A stretch of 64,000 nt of DNA, taken from assembly GCA_026874595.1 (NCBI GenBank), contig CM049307.1, positions 18,827,079 through 18,891,078 on the forward strand, written 5' to 3'. Source of the DNA: Sipunculus nudus. Its lineage: Eukaryota > Annelida > Sipuncula > Golfingiida > Sipunculidae. The notes under the pieces are model-generated. The model had not been told where the DNA came from and did not search any database. It saw nothing but the letters and a program-made list of their open reading frames with translations. A program made the position numbers and the translations under genes. Below, in pieces: positions 22,301 to 37,719 of the stretch (position 1 is the first letter of the stretch; every line of letters begins with the position of its first letter).

Positions 22301-23840
22301 GTTCATTAATATGTCCACAGAATGAGAGAGAAATCTCAAGTCACTTCGACCTTAGCAGGAAGTACGTACAGTTCATTAATATGTACACAGAATGAGAGAG
22401 AAATCTCAAGTCATTACGACCATAGCAGGAAGTACGTACAGTTCATTAATATGTACACAGAATGAGAGAGAAATCTCAAGTCACTACGACCATAGCAGGA
22501 ATTACGTACAGTTCATTAAAATGTACACAGAATGAGAGAGAAATCTCAAGTCACTACGACCATAGCAGGAAGTACGTACAGTTCATTAATATGTACACAG
22601 AATGAGAGAGAAAACTCAAGTCACTACGACCATAGCAGGAAGAACGTACAGTTCATTAAAATGTACACAGTTAGAGAGAGAAATCGCAAGTCACTACGAC
22701 CATAGCAAGAAGTACGTACAGTTTATAAAAATGTACACATAATGAGAGAGAAATCTCAAGTCACTACGACCACAGCAGGAAGTACGTACAGTTCATTAAT
22801 ATGTATACAGAACGAGAGCGAAATCTGAAGTCACTACGACCATAGCTGGAAGTACGTGCAGTTCATTAATATGTACACAGAACGACAGCGAAATCTCAAG
22901 TCACTACGACCATAGTAGGAAGTACGTACAGTTCATTAATATGTACACAGAATGAGAGAGAAATCTCAGGTCACTACAACCTTAGCAGGAAGTACGTACA
23001 GTTCATTAAAATGTACACAGAACGAGAGAGAAATCTCAAGTCACTACGACCATAGCAGGAAGTACGTACAGTTCATTAATATGTACACAGAATGAGAGAG
23101 AAATCTCAAGTCACTACGACCTTAGCAGGAAGTACGTACAGTTCATTAAAATGTACACAGAATGAGAGAGAAATCTCAAGTCACTACGACCATAGCAGGA
23201 AGTACGTACAGTTCATTAATATGTACACAGAATGAGAGAGAAATCTCAAGTCACTACGACCTTAGCAGGAAGTACGTACAGTTCATTAAAATGTACACAG
23301 AATGAGAGAGAAATCTCAAGTCACTACGACCATAGCAGGAAGTACGTACAGTTCATTAATATGTACACAGAATGAGAGAGAAATCTCAAGTCACTACGAC
23401 CTTAGCAGGAAGTACGTACAGTTCATTAAAATGTACACAGAACGAGAGAGAAATCTCAAGTCACTACGACCATAGCAGGAAGTACGTACAGTTCGTTAAA
23501 ATGTACACAGAACGAGAGAGAAATCTCAAGTCACTACGACCATAGCAGGAAGTACGTACAGTTCATTAACCTGTACACAGAATGAGAGAGAAATCTCAAG
23601 TCACTACGACCATGGCAGGAAGTACGTACAGTTCATTAAAATGTACACAGAATGAGAGAGAAATCTCAAGTCACTACGACCATAGCAGGAAGTACGTACA
23701 GTTCATTAATATGTACACAGAATGAGAGAGAAATCTCAAGTCACTACGACCTTAGCAGGAAGTACGTACAGTTCATTAAAATGTACACAGAACGAGAGCG
23801 AAAAATCTAGTCACTACGACCATAGCAGGAAGTACGTACA
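18100..23840 (+). repeat. 41-monomer (2,870-bp) higher-order repeat, two copies
   Basis: Markers recur exactly 2,870 bp apart: CATTATCCTG at 18104 and 20974, CTTTGCAGGA at 19061 and 21931, TTAGAGAGAG at 19801 and 22671, GTTCGTTAAA at 20621 and 23491, and GAGCGAAAAATCTAG at about 20925 and 23795. A further partial copy continues to about 26000 with the spacing changed to 2,660 bp (38 monomers), after part of the block was replaced. Confidence 0.85.
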
Positions 23841-26800
23841 GTTCATTAATATGTACACAGAATGAGAGAGAAATCTCAAGTCACTACGACCTTAGCAGGA
23901 AGTACGTACAGTTCATTAAAATGTACACAGAATGAGAGAGAAATCTCAAGTCACCACGACCATAGCAGGAAGTACGTACAGTTCATTAATATGTACACAG
24001 AATGAGAGAGAAATCTCAAGTCACTACGACCATAGCAGGAAGTACGTACAGTTCATTAATATGTCCACAGTATGAGAGAGAAATCTCAAGTCACTTCGAC
24101 CTTAGCAGGAAGTACGAACAGTTCATTAATATGTACACAGAATGAGAGAGAAATCTGAAGTCACTACGACCATAGCAGGAAGTACGTACAGTTCATTAAA
24201 ATGTACACAGAATGAGAGAGAAATCTCAAGTCACTACGACCTTAGCAGGAAGTACGTACAGTTCATTAAAATGTACACAGAATGAGAGAGAAATCTCAAG
24301 TCACTACGACCATAGCAGGAAGTACGTACAGTTCATTAATATGTACACAGAATGAGAGAGAAATCTCAAGTCACTACGACCTTAGCAGGAAGTACGTACA
24401 GTTCGTTAAAATGTACACAGAACGAGAGAGAAATCTCAAGTCACTACGACCATAGCAGGAAGTACGTACAGTTCATTAAAATGTACACAGAACGAGAGAG
24501 AAATCTCAAGTCACTACGACCATAGCAGGAAGTACGTACAGTTCATTAATATGTACACAGAATGAGAGAGAAATCTCAAGTCACTACGACCTTTGCAGGA
24601 AGTACGTACAGTTCATTAAAATGTACACAGAATGAGAGAGAAATCTCAAGTCACCACGACCATAGCAGGAAGTACGTACAGTTCATTAATATGTACACAG
24701 AATGAGAGAGAAATCTCAAGTCACTACGACCCTAGCAGGAAGTACGTACAGTTCATTAAAATGTACACAGAATGAGAGAGAAATCTCAAGTCACTACGAC
24801 CATAGCAGGAAGTACGTACAGTTCATTAATATGTACACAGAATGAGAGAGAAATCTCAAGTCACTACGACCTTAGCAGGAAATACGTACAGTTCATTAAA
24901 ATGTACACAGAATGAGAGAGAAATCTCAAGTCACTACGACCATAACAGGAAGTACGTACAGTTCATTAATATGTCCACAGAATGAGAGAGAAATCTCAAG
25001 TCACTTCGACCTTAGCAGGAAGTACGTACAGTTCATTAATATGTACACAGAATGAGAGAGAAATCTCAAGTCATTACGACCACAGCAGGAAGTACGTACA
25101 GTTCATTAATATGTACACAGAATGAGAGATAAATCTCAAGTCACTACGACCATAGCAGGAAGTACGTACAGTTCATTAAAATGTACACAGAATGAGAGAG
25201 AAATCTCAAGTCACTACGACCATAGCAGGAAGTACGTACAGTTCATTAATATGTACACAGAATGAGAGAGAAAACTCAAGTCACTACGACCATAGCAGGA
25301 AGAACGTACAGTTCATTAAAATGTACACAGTTAGAGAGAGAAATCGCAAGTCACTACGACCATAGCAAGAAGTACGTACAGTTTATAAAAATGTACACAT
25401 AATGAGAGAGAAATCTCAAGTCACTTCGACCATAGCAGGAAGTACGTACAGTTCATTAATCTGTATACAGAACGAGAGCGAAATCTGAAGTCACTACGAC
25501 CATAGCTGGAAGTACGTGCAGTTCATTAATATGTACACAGAACGACAGCGAAATCTCAAGTCACTACGACCATAGTAGGAAGTACGTACAGTTCATTAAT
25601 ATGTACACAGAATGAGAGAGAAATCTCAAGTCACTACGACCTTAGCAGGAAGTACGTACAGTTCATTAAAATGTACACAGAACGAGAGAGAAATCTCAAG
25701 TCACTACGACCATAGCAGGAAGTACGTACAGTTCATTAATGTGTACACAGAATGAGAGAGAAATCTCAAGTCACTACGACCTTAGCAGGAAGAACGTACA
25801 GTTCATTAAAATGTACACAGAATGAGAGAGAAATCTCAAGTCACTACGACCATAGCAGGAAGTACGTACAGTTCATTAATATGTACACAGAATGAGAGAG
25901 AAATCTCAAGTCACTACGACCTTAGCAGGAAGTACGTACAGTTCATTAAAATGTACACAGAATGAGAGAGAAATCTCAAGTCACTACGACCATAGCAGGA
26001 AGTACGTACAGTTCATTAATATGTACACAGAATGAGAGAGAAATCTCAAGTCACTACGACCTTAGCAGGAAGTACGTACAGTTCATTAAAATGTACACAG
26101 AACGAGAGAGAAATCTCAAGTCACTACGACCATAGCATCAAGTACGTACAGTTCGTTAAAATGTACACAGAACGAGAGAGAAATCTCAAGTCACTACGAC
26201 CATAGCAGGAAGTACGTACAGTTCATTAATATGTACACAGAATGAGAGAGAAATCTCAAGTCACTACGACCATGGCAGGAAGTACGTACAGTTCATTAAA
26301 ATGTACACAGAATGAGAGAGAAATCTCAAGTCACTACGACCATAGCAGGAAGTACGTACAGTTCATTAATATGTACACAGAATGAGAGAGAAATCTCAAG
26401 TCACTACGACCTTAGCAGGAAGTACGTACAGTTCATTAAAATGTACACAGAACGAGAGAGAAATCTCAAGTCACTACGACCATAGCAGGAAGTACGTACA
26501 GTTCATTAATATGTACACAGAATGAGAGAGAAATCTCAAGTCACTACGACCTTAGCAGGAAGTACGTACAGTTCATTAAAATGTACACAGAATGAGAGAG
26601 AAATCTCAAGTCACCACGACCATAGCAGGAAGTACGTACAGTTCATTAATATGTACACAGAATGAGAGAGAAATCTCAAGTCACTACGACCATAGCAGGA
26701 AGTACGTACAGTTCATTAATATGTCCACAGTATGAGAGAGAAATCTCAAGTCACTTCGACCTTAGCAGGAAGTACGAACAGTTCATTAATATGTACACAG

Positions 26801-27429
26801 AATGAGAGAGAAATCTGAAGTCACTACGACCATAGCAGGAAGTACGTACAGTTCATTAAAATGTACACAGAATGAGAGAGAAATCTCAAGTCACTACGAC
26901 CTTAGCAGGAAGTACGTACAGTTCATTAAAATGTACACAGAATGAGAGAGAAATCTCAAGTCACTACGACCATAGCAGGAAGTACGTACAGTTCATTAAT
27001 ATGTACACAGAATGAGAGAGAAATCTCAAGTCACTACGACCTTAGCAGGAAGTACGTACAGTTCGTTAAAATGTACACAGAACGAGAGAGAAATCTCAAG
27101 TCACTACGACCATAGCAGGAAGTACGTACAGTTCATTAATATGTACAAAGAATGAGAGAGAAATCTCAAGTCACTACGACCATAGCAGGAAGTACGTACA
27201 GTTCATTAAAATGTACACAGAATGAGAGAGAAATCTCAAGTCACTACGACCATAGCAGGAAGTACGTACAGTTCATTAATATGTACACAGAATGAGAGAG
27301 AAATCTCAAGTCACTACGACCTTAGCAGGAAGTACGTACAGTTCATTAATATGTACACAGAATGAGAGAGAAATCTCAAGTCACTACGACCTTAGCAGGA
27401 AGTACGTACAGTTCATTAAAATGTACACA

Positions 27430-28690
27430 GAACGAGAGAGAAATCTCAAGTCACTACGACCATAGCAGGAACTACGTACAGTTCATTAATATGTACACAG
27501 AATGAGAGAGAAATCTCAAGTCACTACGACCTTAGCAGGAAGTACGTACAGTTCATTAAAATGTACACAGAATGAGAGAGAAATCTCAAGTCACCACGAC
27601 CATAGCAGGAAGTACGTACAGTTCATTAATATGTACACAGAATGAGAGAGAAATCTCAAGTCACTACGGCCATAGCAGGAAGTACGTACAGTTCATTAAT
27701 ATGTCCACAGTATGAGAGAGAAATCTCAAGTCACTTCGACCTTAGCAGGAAGTACGAACAGTTCATTAATATGTACACAGAATGAGAGAGAAATCTGAAG
27801 TCACTACGACCATAGCAGGAAGTACGTACAGTTCATTAAAATGTACACAGAATGAGAGAGAAATCTCAAGTCACTACGACCTTAGCAGGAAGTACGTACA
27901 GTTCATTAAAATGTACACAGAATGAGAGAGAAATCTCAAGTCACTACGACCATAGCAGGAAGTACGTACAGTTCATTAATATGTACACAGAATGAGAGAG
28001 AAATCTCAAGTCACTACGACCTTAGCAGGAAGTACGTACAGTTCATTAAAATGTACACAGAACGAGGGAGAAATCTCAAGTCACTACGACCATAGCAGGA
28101 ACTACGTACAGTTCATTAATATGTACACAGAATGAGAGAGAAATCTCAAGTCACTACGACCTTAGCAGGAAGTACGTACAGTTCATTAAAATGTACACAG
28201 AATGAGAGAGAAATCTCAAGTCACCACGACCATAGCAGGAAGTACGTACAGTTCATTAATATGTACACAGAATGAGAGAGAAATCTCAAGTCACTACGGC
28301 CATAGCAGGAAGTACGTACAGTTCATTAATATGTCCACAGTATGAGAGAGAAATCTCAAGTCACTTCGACCTTAGCAGGAAGTACGAACAGTTCATTAAT
28401 ATGTACACAGAATGAGAGAGAAATCTGAAGTCACTACGACCATAGCAGGAAGTACGTACAGTTCATTAAAATGTACACAGAATGAGAGAGAAATCTCAAG
28501 TCACTACGACCTTAGCAGGAAGTACGTACAGTTCATTAAAATGTACACAGAATGAGAGAGAAATCTCAAGTCACTACGACCATAGCAGGAAGTACGTACA
28601 GTTCATTAATATGTACACAGAATGAGAGAGAAATCTCAAGTCACTACGACCTTAGCAGGAAGTACGTACAGTTCGTTAAAATGTACACAG
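27430..28690 (+). repeat. 9-monomer (630-bp) tandem duplication within unit I
   Basis: GGAACTACG recurs at 27471 and 28101, TACGGCC at about 27666 and 28296, and TGTCCACAGTATGAG at 27702 and 28332, each 630 bp apart. In unit II the same pair is 840 bp apart (12 monomers). Confidence 0.8.
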
Positions 28691-31600
28691 AACGAGAGAG
28701 AAATCTCAAGTCACTACGACCATAGCAGGAAGTACGTACAGTTCATTAATATGTACAAAGAATGAGAGAGAAATCTCAAGTCACTACGACCATAGCAGGA
28801 AGTACGTACAGTTCATTAAAATGTACACAGAATGAGAGAGAAATCTCAAGTCACTACGACCATAGCAGGAAGTACGTACAGTTCATTAATATGTACACAG
28901 AATGAGAGAGAAATCTCAAGTCACTACGACCTTAGCAGGAAGTACGTACAGTTCATTAAAATGTACACAGAACGAGAGAGAAATCTCAAGTCACTACGAC
29001 CATAGCAGGAAGTACGTACAGTTCATTAATATGTACACAGAATGAGAGAGAAATCTCAAGTCACTACGACCTTAGCAGGAAGTACGTACAGTTCAGTAAT
29101 ATGTACACAGAATGAGAGAGATCTCTCAAGTCACTACGACCTTAGCAGGAAGTACGTACAGTTTATTAAAATGTACACAGAATGAGAGAGAAATCTCAAG
29201 TCACTACGACCATAGCAGGAAGTACGTACAGTTCATTAATATGTACACAGAATGAGAGAGAAATCTCAAGTCACTACGACCTTAGCAGGAAGTACGTACA
29301 GTTCATTAAAATGTACACAGAATGAGAGAGAAATCTCAAGTCACTACGACCATAGCAGGAAGTACGTACAGTTCATTAATATGTCCACAGTATGAGAGAG
29401 ATATCTCAAGTCACTTCGACCTTAGCAGGAAGTACGAACAGTTCATTAATATGTACACAGAATGAGAGAGAAATCTGAAGTCACTACGACCATAGCAGGA
29501 AGTACGTACAGTTCATTAAAATGTACACAGAACGAGAGAGAAATCTCAAGTCACTACGACCATAGCAGGAAGTACGTACAGTTCATTAATATGTACACAG
29601 AATGAGAGATAAATCTCAAGTCACTACGACCATAGCAGGAAGTACGTACAGTTCATTAAAATGTACACAGAATGAGAGAGAAATCTCAAGTCACTACGAC
29701 CATAGCAGGAAGTACGTACAGTTCATTAATATGTACACAGAATGAGAGAGAAATCTCAAGTCACTACGACCATAGCAGGAAGTTCGTACAGTTCATTAAA
29801 ATGTACACAGATCGAGAGAGAAATCGCAAGTCACTACGACCATAGCAAGAAGTACGTACAGTTTATAAAAATGTACACATAATGAGAGAGAAATTTCAAG
29901 TCACTACGACCATAGCAGGAAGTACGTACAGTTCATTAATATGTATACAGAACGAGAGCGAAATCTCAAGTCACTACGACCATAGCTGGAAGTACGTACA
30001 GTTCATTAATATGTACACAGAACGACAGCGAAATCTCAAGTCACTACGACCATAGCTGGAAGTACGAACAGTTCATTAATATGTACACGGAATGAGAGAG
30101 AAATATCAAGTCACTACGACCTTAGCAGGAAGTACGTATAGTTCATTAATATGTACACAGAATGAGAGAGAAATCTCAAGTCACTATGACCATAGCAGGA
30201 AGTACGTACAGTTCATTAAAATGTACACAGAGCGAGAGAAATCTCAAGTCACTACGACCATAGCAGGAAGTACGTACAGTTCATTAAAATGTACACAGAA
30301 CGAGAGAGAAATCTCAAGTCACTACGACCATAGCAGGAAGTACGTACAGTTCATTAATATGTACACAGAATAAGAGAGAAATCTGAAGTCACTACGACCA
30401 TAGCAGGAAGTACGTACAGTTCATTAATATGTACACAGAATGAGAGAGAAATCTCAAGTCACTACGACCTTAGCAGGAAGTACGTACAGTTCATTAATCT
30501 GTACACAGAAGGAGAGAGAAATCTCAAGTCACTACGACCATAGCAGGAAGTACGTACAGTTCATTAATCTGTACACAGAAGGAGAGAGAAATCTCAAGTC
30601 ACTTCGACCATAGCAGGAAGTACGTACAGTTCATTAATATGTACACAGAATGAGAGAGAAATCTCAGGTCACTACGACCATAGCAGGAAGTACGTACAGT
30701 TCATTAAAATGTACACAGAACGAGAGAGAAATCTCAAGTGACCACGACCATAGCAGGAAGTACGTACAGTTCATTAAAATGTACACAGAACGAGAGAGAA
30801 ATCTCAAGTCACTACGACCATAGCAGGAAGTACCTACAGTTCATTAATATGTACACAGAATGAGAGAGAAATCTCAGGTCAGTACGACCATAGCAGGAAG
30901 TACGTACAGTTCATTAATATGTACACAGAACGAGAGAGAAATCTCAGGTCACTACGACCATAGCAGGAAGTACGTACAGTTCATTAATATGTACACAGAA
31001 TGAGAGAGAAATCTCAGGTCACTACGACCATAGCAGGAAGACGTACAGTTCATTAATATGTACACAGAATGAGAGAGAAATCTCAAGTCACTACGACCAT
31101 AGCAGGAAGTACGTACAGTTCATTAATATGTACACAGAATGAGAGAGAAATCTCAAGTCACTACGACCTTAGCAGGAATCTCGTACAGTTCATTAAAATG
31201 TACACAGAATGAGAAAGAAATCTCATGTCACTACGACCATAGCAGGAAGTACGTACAGTTCATTAAAATGTACACAGAATGAGAGAGAAATCTCAAGTCA
31301 CTACGACCATAGCAGGAAGTACGTACAGTTCATTAATATGTACACAGAATGAGAGAGAAATCTCAAGTCACTACGACCATAGCAGGAAGTACGTACAGTT
31401 CATTAATCTGTACACAGAAGGAGAGAGAAATCTCAAGTCACTACGACCATAGCAGGAAGTACGTACAGTTCATTAATATGTACACAGAATGAGAGAGAAA
31501 TCTCAGGTCACTACGACCATAGCAGGAAGTACGTACAGTTCATTAAAATGTACACAGAACGAGAGAGAAATCTCAAGTGACCACGACCATAGCAGGAAGT

Positions 31601-34600
31601 ACGTACAGTTCATTAATATGTACACAGAACGAGAGAGAAATCTCAAGTCACTACGACCATAGCAGGAAGTACCTACAGTTCATTAATATGTCCACAGAAT
31701 ATAGAGAGAAATCTCAGGTCACTACAACCATAGCAGGAAGTACGTACAATTCATTAATATGTACACAGAACGAGAGAGAAATCTCAAGTCACTACGACCA
31801 TTGCAGGAAGTACGTACAGTTCATTAATATGTACACAGAATGAGAGAGAAATCTCAGGTCACTACGACCATAGCAGGAAGACGTACAGTTCATTAATATG
31901 TCCACAGAATGAGAGAGAAATCTCAAGTCACTACGACCATAGCAGGAAGTACGTACAGTTTAAATATGTACACAGAATGAGAGAGAAATCTCAAGTCTCT
32001 ACGACCTTAGCAGGAATCTCGTACAGTTCATTAAAATGTACACAGAATGAGAAAGAAATCTCAAGTCACTACGACCATAGCAGAAAGTACGTACAGTTCA
32101 TTAATATGTCCACAGAAGGAGAGAGAAATCTCAAGTCACTTCGACCTTAGCAGGAAGTACGTACAGTTCATTAATATGTACACAGAATGAGAGAGAAATC
32201 TCAAGTCACTACGACCATAGCAGGAAGTACGTACAGTTCATTAAAATGTACACAGAACGAGAGAGAAATCTCAAGTCACTACGACCATATCAGGAAGTAC
32301 GTACAGTTCATTAATATGTACACAGAATGAGAGAGAAATCTCAAGTCACTACGACCTTAGCAGGAAGTACGTACAGTTTATTAAAATGTACACAGAATGA
32401 GAGAGAAATCTCAAGTCACTACGACCATAGCAGGAAGTACGTATAGTTCATTAATATGTACACAGAATGAGAGAGAAATCTCAAGTCACTACGACCTTAG
32501 CAGGAAGTACGTACAGTTCATTAAAATGTACACAGAATGAGAGAGAAATCTCAAGTCACTACGACCATAGCAGGAAGTACGTACAGTTCATTAATATGTA
32601 CACAGAATGAGAGAGAAATCTCAAGTCACTACGACCTTAGCAGGAAGTACGTACAGTTTATTAAAATGTACACAGAATGAGAGAGAAATCTCAAGTCACT
32701 ACGACCATAGCAGGAAGTACGTACAGTTCATTAATATGTACACAGAATGAGAGAGAAATCTCAAGTCACTACGACCTTAGCAGGAAGTACGTACAGTTCA
32801 TTAAAATGTACACAGAATGAGAGAGAAATCTCAAGTCACTACGACCATAGCAGGAAGTACGTACAGTTCATTAATATGTCCACAGTATGAGAGAGAAATC
32901 TCAAGTCACTTCGACCTTAGCAGGAAGTACGAACAGTTCATTAATATGTACACAGAATGAGAGAGAAATCTGAAGTCACTACGACCATAGCAGGAAGTAC
33001 GTACAGTTCATTAAAATGTACACAGAATGAGAGAGAAATCTCAAGTCACTACGACCTTAGCAGGAAGTACGTACAGTTCATTAAAATGTACACAGAATGA
33101 GAGAGAAATCTCAAGTCACTACGACCATAGCAGGAAGTACGTACAGTTCATTAATATGTACACAGAATGAGAGAGAAATCTCAAGTCACTACGACCTTAC
33201 CAGGAAGTACGTACAGTTCATTAAAATGTACACAGAACGAGAGAGAAATCTCAAGTCACTACGACCATAGCAGGAAGTACGTACAGTTCGTTAAAATGTA
33301 CACAGAACGAGAGAGAAATCTCAAGTCACTACGACCATAGCAGGAAGTAAGTACAGTTCATTAATATGTACAGAGAATGAGAGAGAAATCTCAAGTCACT
33401 ACGACCATAGCAGGAAGTACGTACAGTTCATTAAAATGTACACAGAATGAGAGAGAAATCTCAAGTCACTACGACCATAGCAGGAAGTACGTACAGTTCA
33501 TTAATATGTACACAGAATGAGAGAGAAATCTCAAGTCACAACGACCTTAGCAGGAAGTACGTACAGTTCATTAAAATGTACACAGAATGAGAGAGAAATC
33601 TCAAGTCACAACGACCTTAGCAGGAAGTACGTACAGTTCATTAAAATGTACACAGAACGAGAGAGAAATCTCAAGTCACTACGACCATAGCAGGAAGTAC
33701 GTACAGTTCATTAATATGTACACAGAATGAGAGAGAAATCTCAAGTCACTACGACCTTAGCAGGAAGTACGTACAGTTCATTAAAATGTACACAGAATGA
33801 GAGAGAAATCTCAAGTCACCACGACCATAGCAGGAAGTACGTACAGTTCATTAATATGTACACAGAATGAGAGAGAAATCTCAAGTCACTACGACCTTAG
33901 CAGGAAGTACGTACAGTTTATTAAAATGTACACAGAATGAGAGAGAAATCTCAAGTCACTACGACCATAGCAGGAAGTACGTACAGTTCATTAATATGTA
34001 CACAGAATGAGAGAGAAATCTCAAGTCACTACGACCTTAGCAGGAAGTACGTACAGTTCATTAAAATGTACACAGAATGAGAGAGAAATCTCAAGTCACT
34101 ACGACCATAGCAGGAAGTACGTACAGTTCATTAATATGTCCACAGTATGAGAGAGAAATCTCAAGTCACTTCGACCTTAGCAGGAAGTACGAACAGTTCT
34201 TTAATATGTACACAGAATGAGAGAGAAATCTGAAGTCACTACGACCATAGCAGGAAGTACGTACAGTTCATTAAAATGTACACAGAACGAGAGAGAAATC
34301 TCAAGTCACTACGACCATAGCAGGAAGTAGGTACAGTTCATTAATATGTACACAGAATGAGAGATAAATCTCAAGTCACTACGACCATAGCAGGAAGTAC
34401 GTACAGTTCATTAAAATGTACACAGAATGAGAGAGAAATCTCAAGTCACTACGACCATAGCAAGAAGTACGTACAGTTCATTAATATGTACACAGAATGA
34501 GAGAGAAATCTCAAGTCACTACGACCATAGCAGGAAGTTCGTACAGTTCATTAAAATGTACACAGATCGAGAGAGAAATCGCAAGTCACTACGACCATAG

Positions 34601-37600
34601 CAAGAAGTACGTACAGTTTATAAAAATGTACACATAATGAGAGAGAAATCTCAAGTCACTACGACCATAGCAGGAAGTACGTACAGTTCATTAATATGTA
34701 TACAGAACGAGAGCGAAATCTCAAGTCACTACGACCATAGCTGGAAGTACGTACAGTTCATTAATATGTACACAGAACGACAGCGAAATCTCATGTCACT
34801 ACGACCATAGCAGGAAGTACGAACAGTTCATTAATATGTACACGGAATGAGAGAGAAATCTCAAGTCACTACGACCATAGCAGGAAGTACGTACAGTTCA
34901 TTAATATGTACACAGAATGAGAGAGAAATCTCAAGTCACTATGACCATAGCAGGAAGTACGTACAGTTCATTAAAATGTACACAGAACGAGAGAAATCTC
35001 AAGTCACTACGACCATAGCAGGAAGTACGTACAGTTCATTAAAATGTACACAGAACGAGAGAGAAATCTCAAGTCACTACGACCATAGCAGGAAGTACGT
35101 ACAGTTCATTAATCTGTACACAGAAGGAGAGAGAAATCTCAAGTCACTACGACCATAGCAGGAAGTACGTACAGTTCATTAATATGTACACAGAATGAGA
35201 GAGAAATCTCAGGTCACTACGACCATAGCAGGAAGTACGTACAGTTCATTAAAATGTACACAGAATGAGAGAGAAATCTCAGGTCACTACGACCATGGCA
35301 GGAAGACGTACAGTTCATTAATATGTCCACAGAATGAGAGAGAAATCTCAAGTCACTACGACCATAGCAGGAAGTACGTACAGTTCATTAATATGTACAC
35401 AGAATGAGAGAGAAATCTCAAGTCACTACGACCTTAGCAGGAATATCGTACAGTTCATTAAAATGTACACAGAATGAGAAAGAAATCTCAAGTCACTACG
35501 ACCATAGCAGAAAGTACGTACAGTTCATTAATATGTACACAGAACGAGAGAGAAATCTCAAGTCACTACGACCATAGCAGGAAGTACGTACAGTTCATTA
35601 ATATGTACACAGAATGAGAGAGAAATCTCAAGTGACCACGACCATAGCAGGAAGTACGTATAGTTCATTAATATGTACACAGAACGAGAGAGAAATCTCA
35701 AGTCACTACGACCATAGCAGGAAGTACGTACAGTTCATTAAAATGTACACAGAACGAGAAAGAAATCTCAAGTCACTACGACCATAGCAGGAAGTACGTA
35801 CAGTTCATTAATATGTACACAGAACGAGAGAGAAATCTCAAGTCACTACGACCATAGCAGGAAGTACGTACAGTTCATTAATATGTACACAGAATGAGAG
35901 AGAAATCTCAAGTGACCACGACCATAGCAGGAAGTACGTACAGTTCATTAATATGTCCACAGAATGAGAGAGAAATCTCAAGTCACTACGACCATAGCAG
36001 GAAGTACGTACAGTTCATTAATATGTCCACAGAATGAGAGAGAAATCTCAAGTCACTACGACCATAGCAGGAAGTACGTACAGTTCATTAATATGTACAC
36101 AGAACGAGAGAGAAATCTCAAGTCACTACGACCATAGCAGGAAGTACGTACAGTTCATAAATATGTACACAGAATGAGAGAGAAATCTCAAGTCACTACG
36201 ACCATAGCAGGAAGTACGTACAGTTCATTAATATGTCCACAGAATGAGAGAGAAATCTCAAGTCACTACGACCATAGCAGGAAATACGTACAGTTCATTA
36301 ATATGTACACAGAACGAGAGAGAAATCTCAAGTCACTACGACCATAGCAGGAAGTACGTACAGTTCATTAAAATGTACACATAACGAGAGAGAAATCTCA
36401 AGTCACTACGACCATAGCAGGAAGTACGTACAGTTTATTAATATGTACACAGAATGAGAGAGAAATCTCAAGTCACTACGACCATAGCAGGAAGTACGTA
36501 CAGTTCATTAATATGTACACAGAATGAGAGAGAAATCTCAGGTCAATACGACCATAGCAGGAAGTACGTACAGTTCATTAATATGTTCACAGAATGAGAG
36601 AGAAAGCTCAAGTCACTACGACCATAGCAGGAAGTACGTACAGTTCATTAATATGTACACAGAACGAGAGAGAAATCTCAAGTCACTACGACCATTGCAG
36701 GAAGTACGTACAGTTCATTAATATTTACACAGAATGAGAGAGAAATCTCAAGTCACTACGACCATAGCAGGAAGTACGTACAGTTCATTAATATGTACAC
36801 AGAACGAGAGAGAAATATCAGGTCACTACGACCATTGCAGGAAGTATGTACAGTTCATTAATATTTACACAGAATGAGAGAGAAATCTCAAGTCACTACG
36901 ACCATAGCAGGAAGTACGTACATTTCATTAATATGTACACAGAATGAGAGAGAAATCTCAAGTCACTACGACCTTAGCAGGAAGTACGTACAGTTCATTA
37001 AAATGTACACAGAATGAGAGAGAAATCTCAGGTCACTACGACCATAGCAGGAAGTACGTAAAAATCATTAATATGTACACAGAACGAGAGAGAAATCTCA
37101 AGTCACTACGACCATAGCAAGAAGTACGTACAGTTTATAAAAATGTACATATAATGAGAGAGAAATCTCAAGTCACTACGACCATAACAGGAAGTACGTA
37201 CATTTCATTAATATGTATATAGAACGAGAGCGAAATCTGAAGTCACTACGACCATAGCTGGAAGTACGTACAGTTCATTAAAATTTACACAGAACGAGAA
37301 AGAAATCTCAAGTCACTACGACCATAGCAGGAAGTACGTACAGTTCATTAATATGTACACAGAATGAGAGAGAAATCTCAAGTCACTACGACCTTAGCAG
37401 GAAGTACGTACAGTTCATTAAAATGTACACAGAATGAGAGAGAAATCTCAGGTCACTACGACCATAGCAGGAAGTACGTAAAAATCATTAATATGTACAC
37501 AGAACGAGAGAGAAATCTCAAGTCACTACGACCATAGCAAGAAGTACGTACAGTTTATAAAAATGTACACATAATGAGAGAGAAATCTCAAGTCACTACG

Positions 37601-37719
37601 ACCATAACAGGAAGTACGTACATTTCATTAATATGTATATAGAACGAGAGCGAAATCTGAAGTCACTACGACCATAGCTGGAAGTACATACAGTTCATTA
37701 AAATGTACACAGAACGAGA

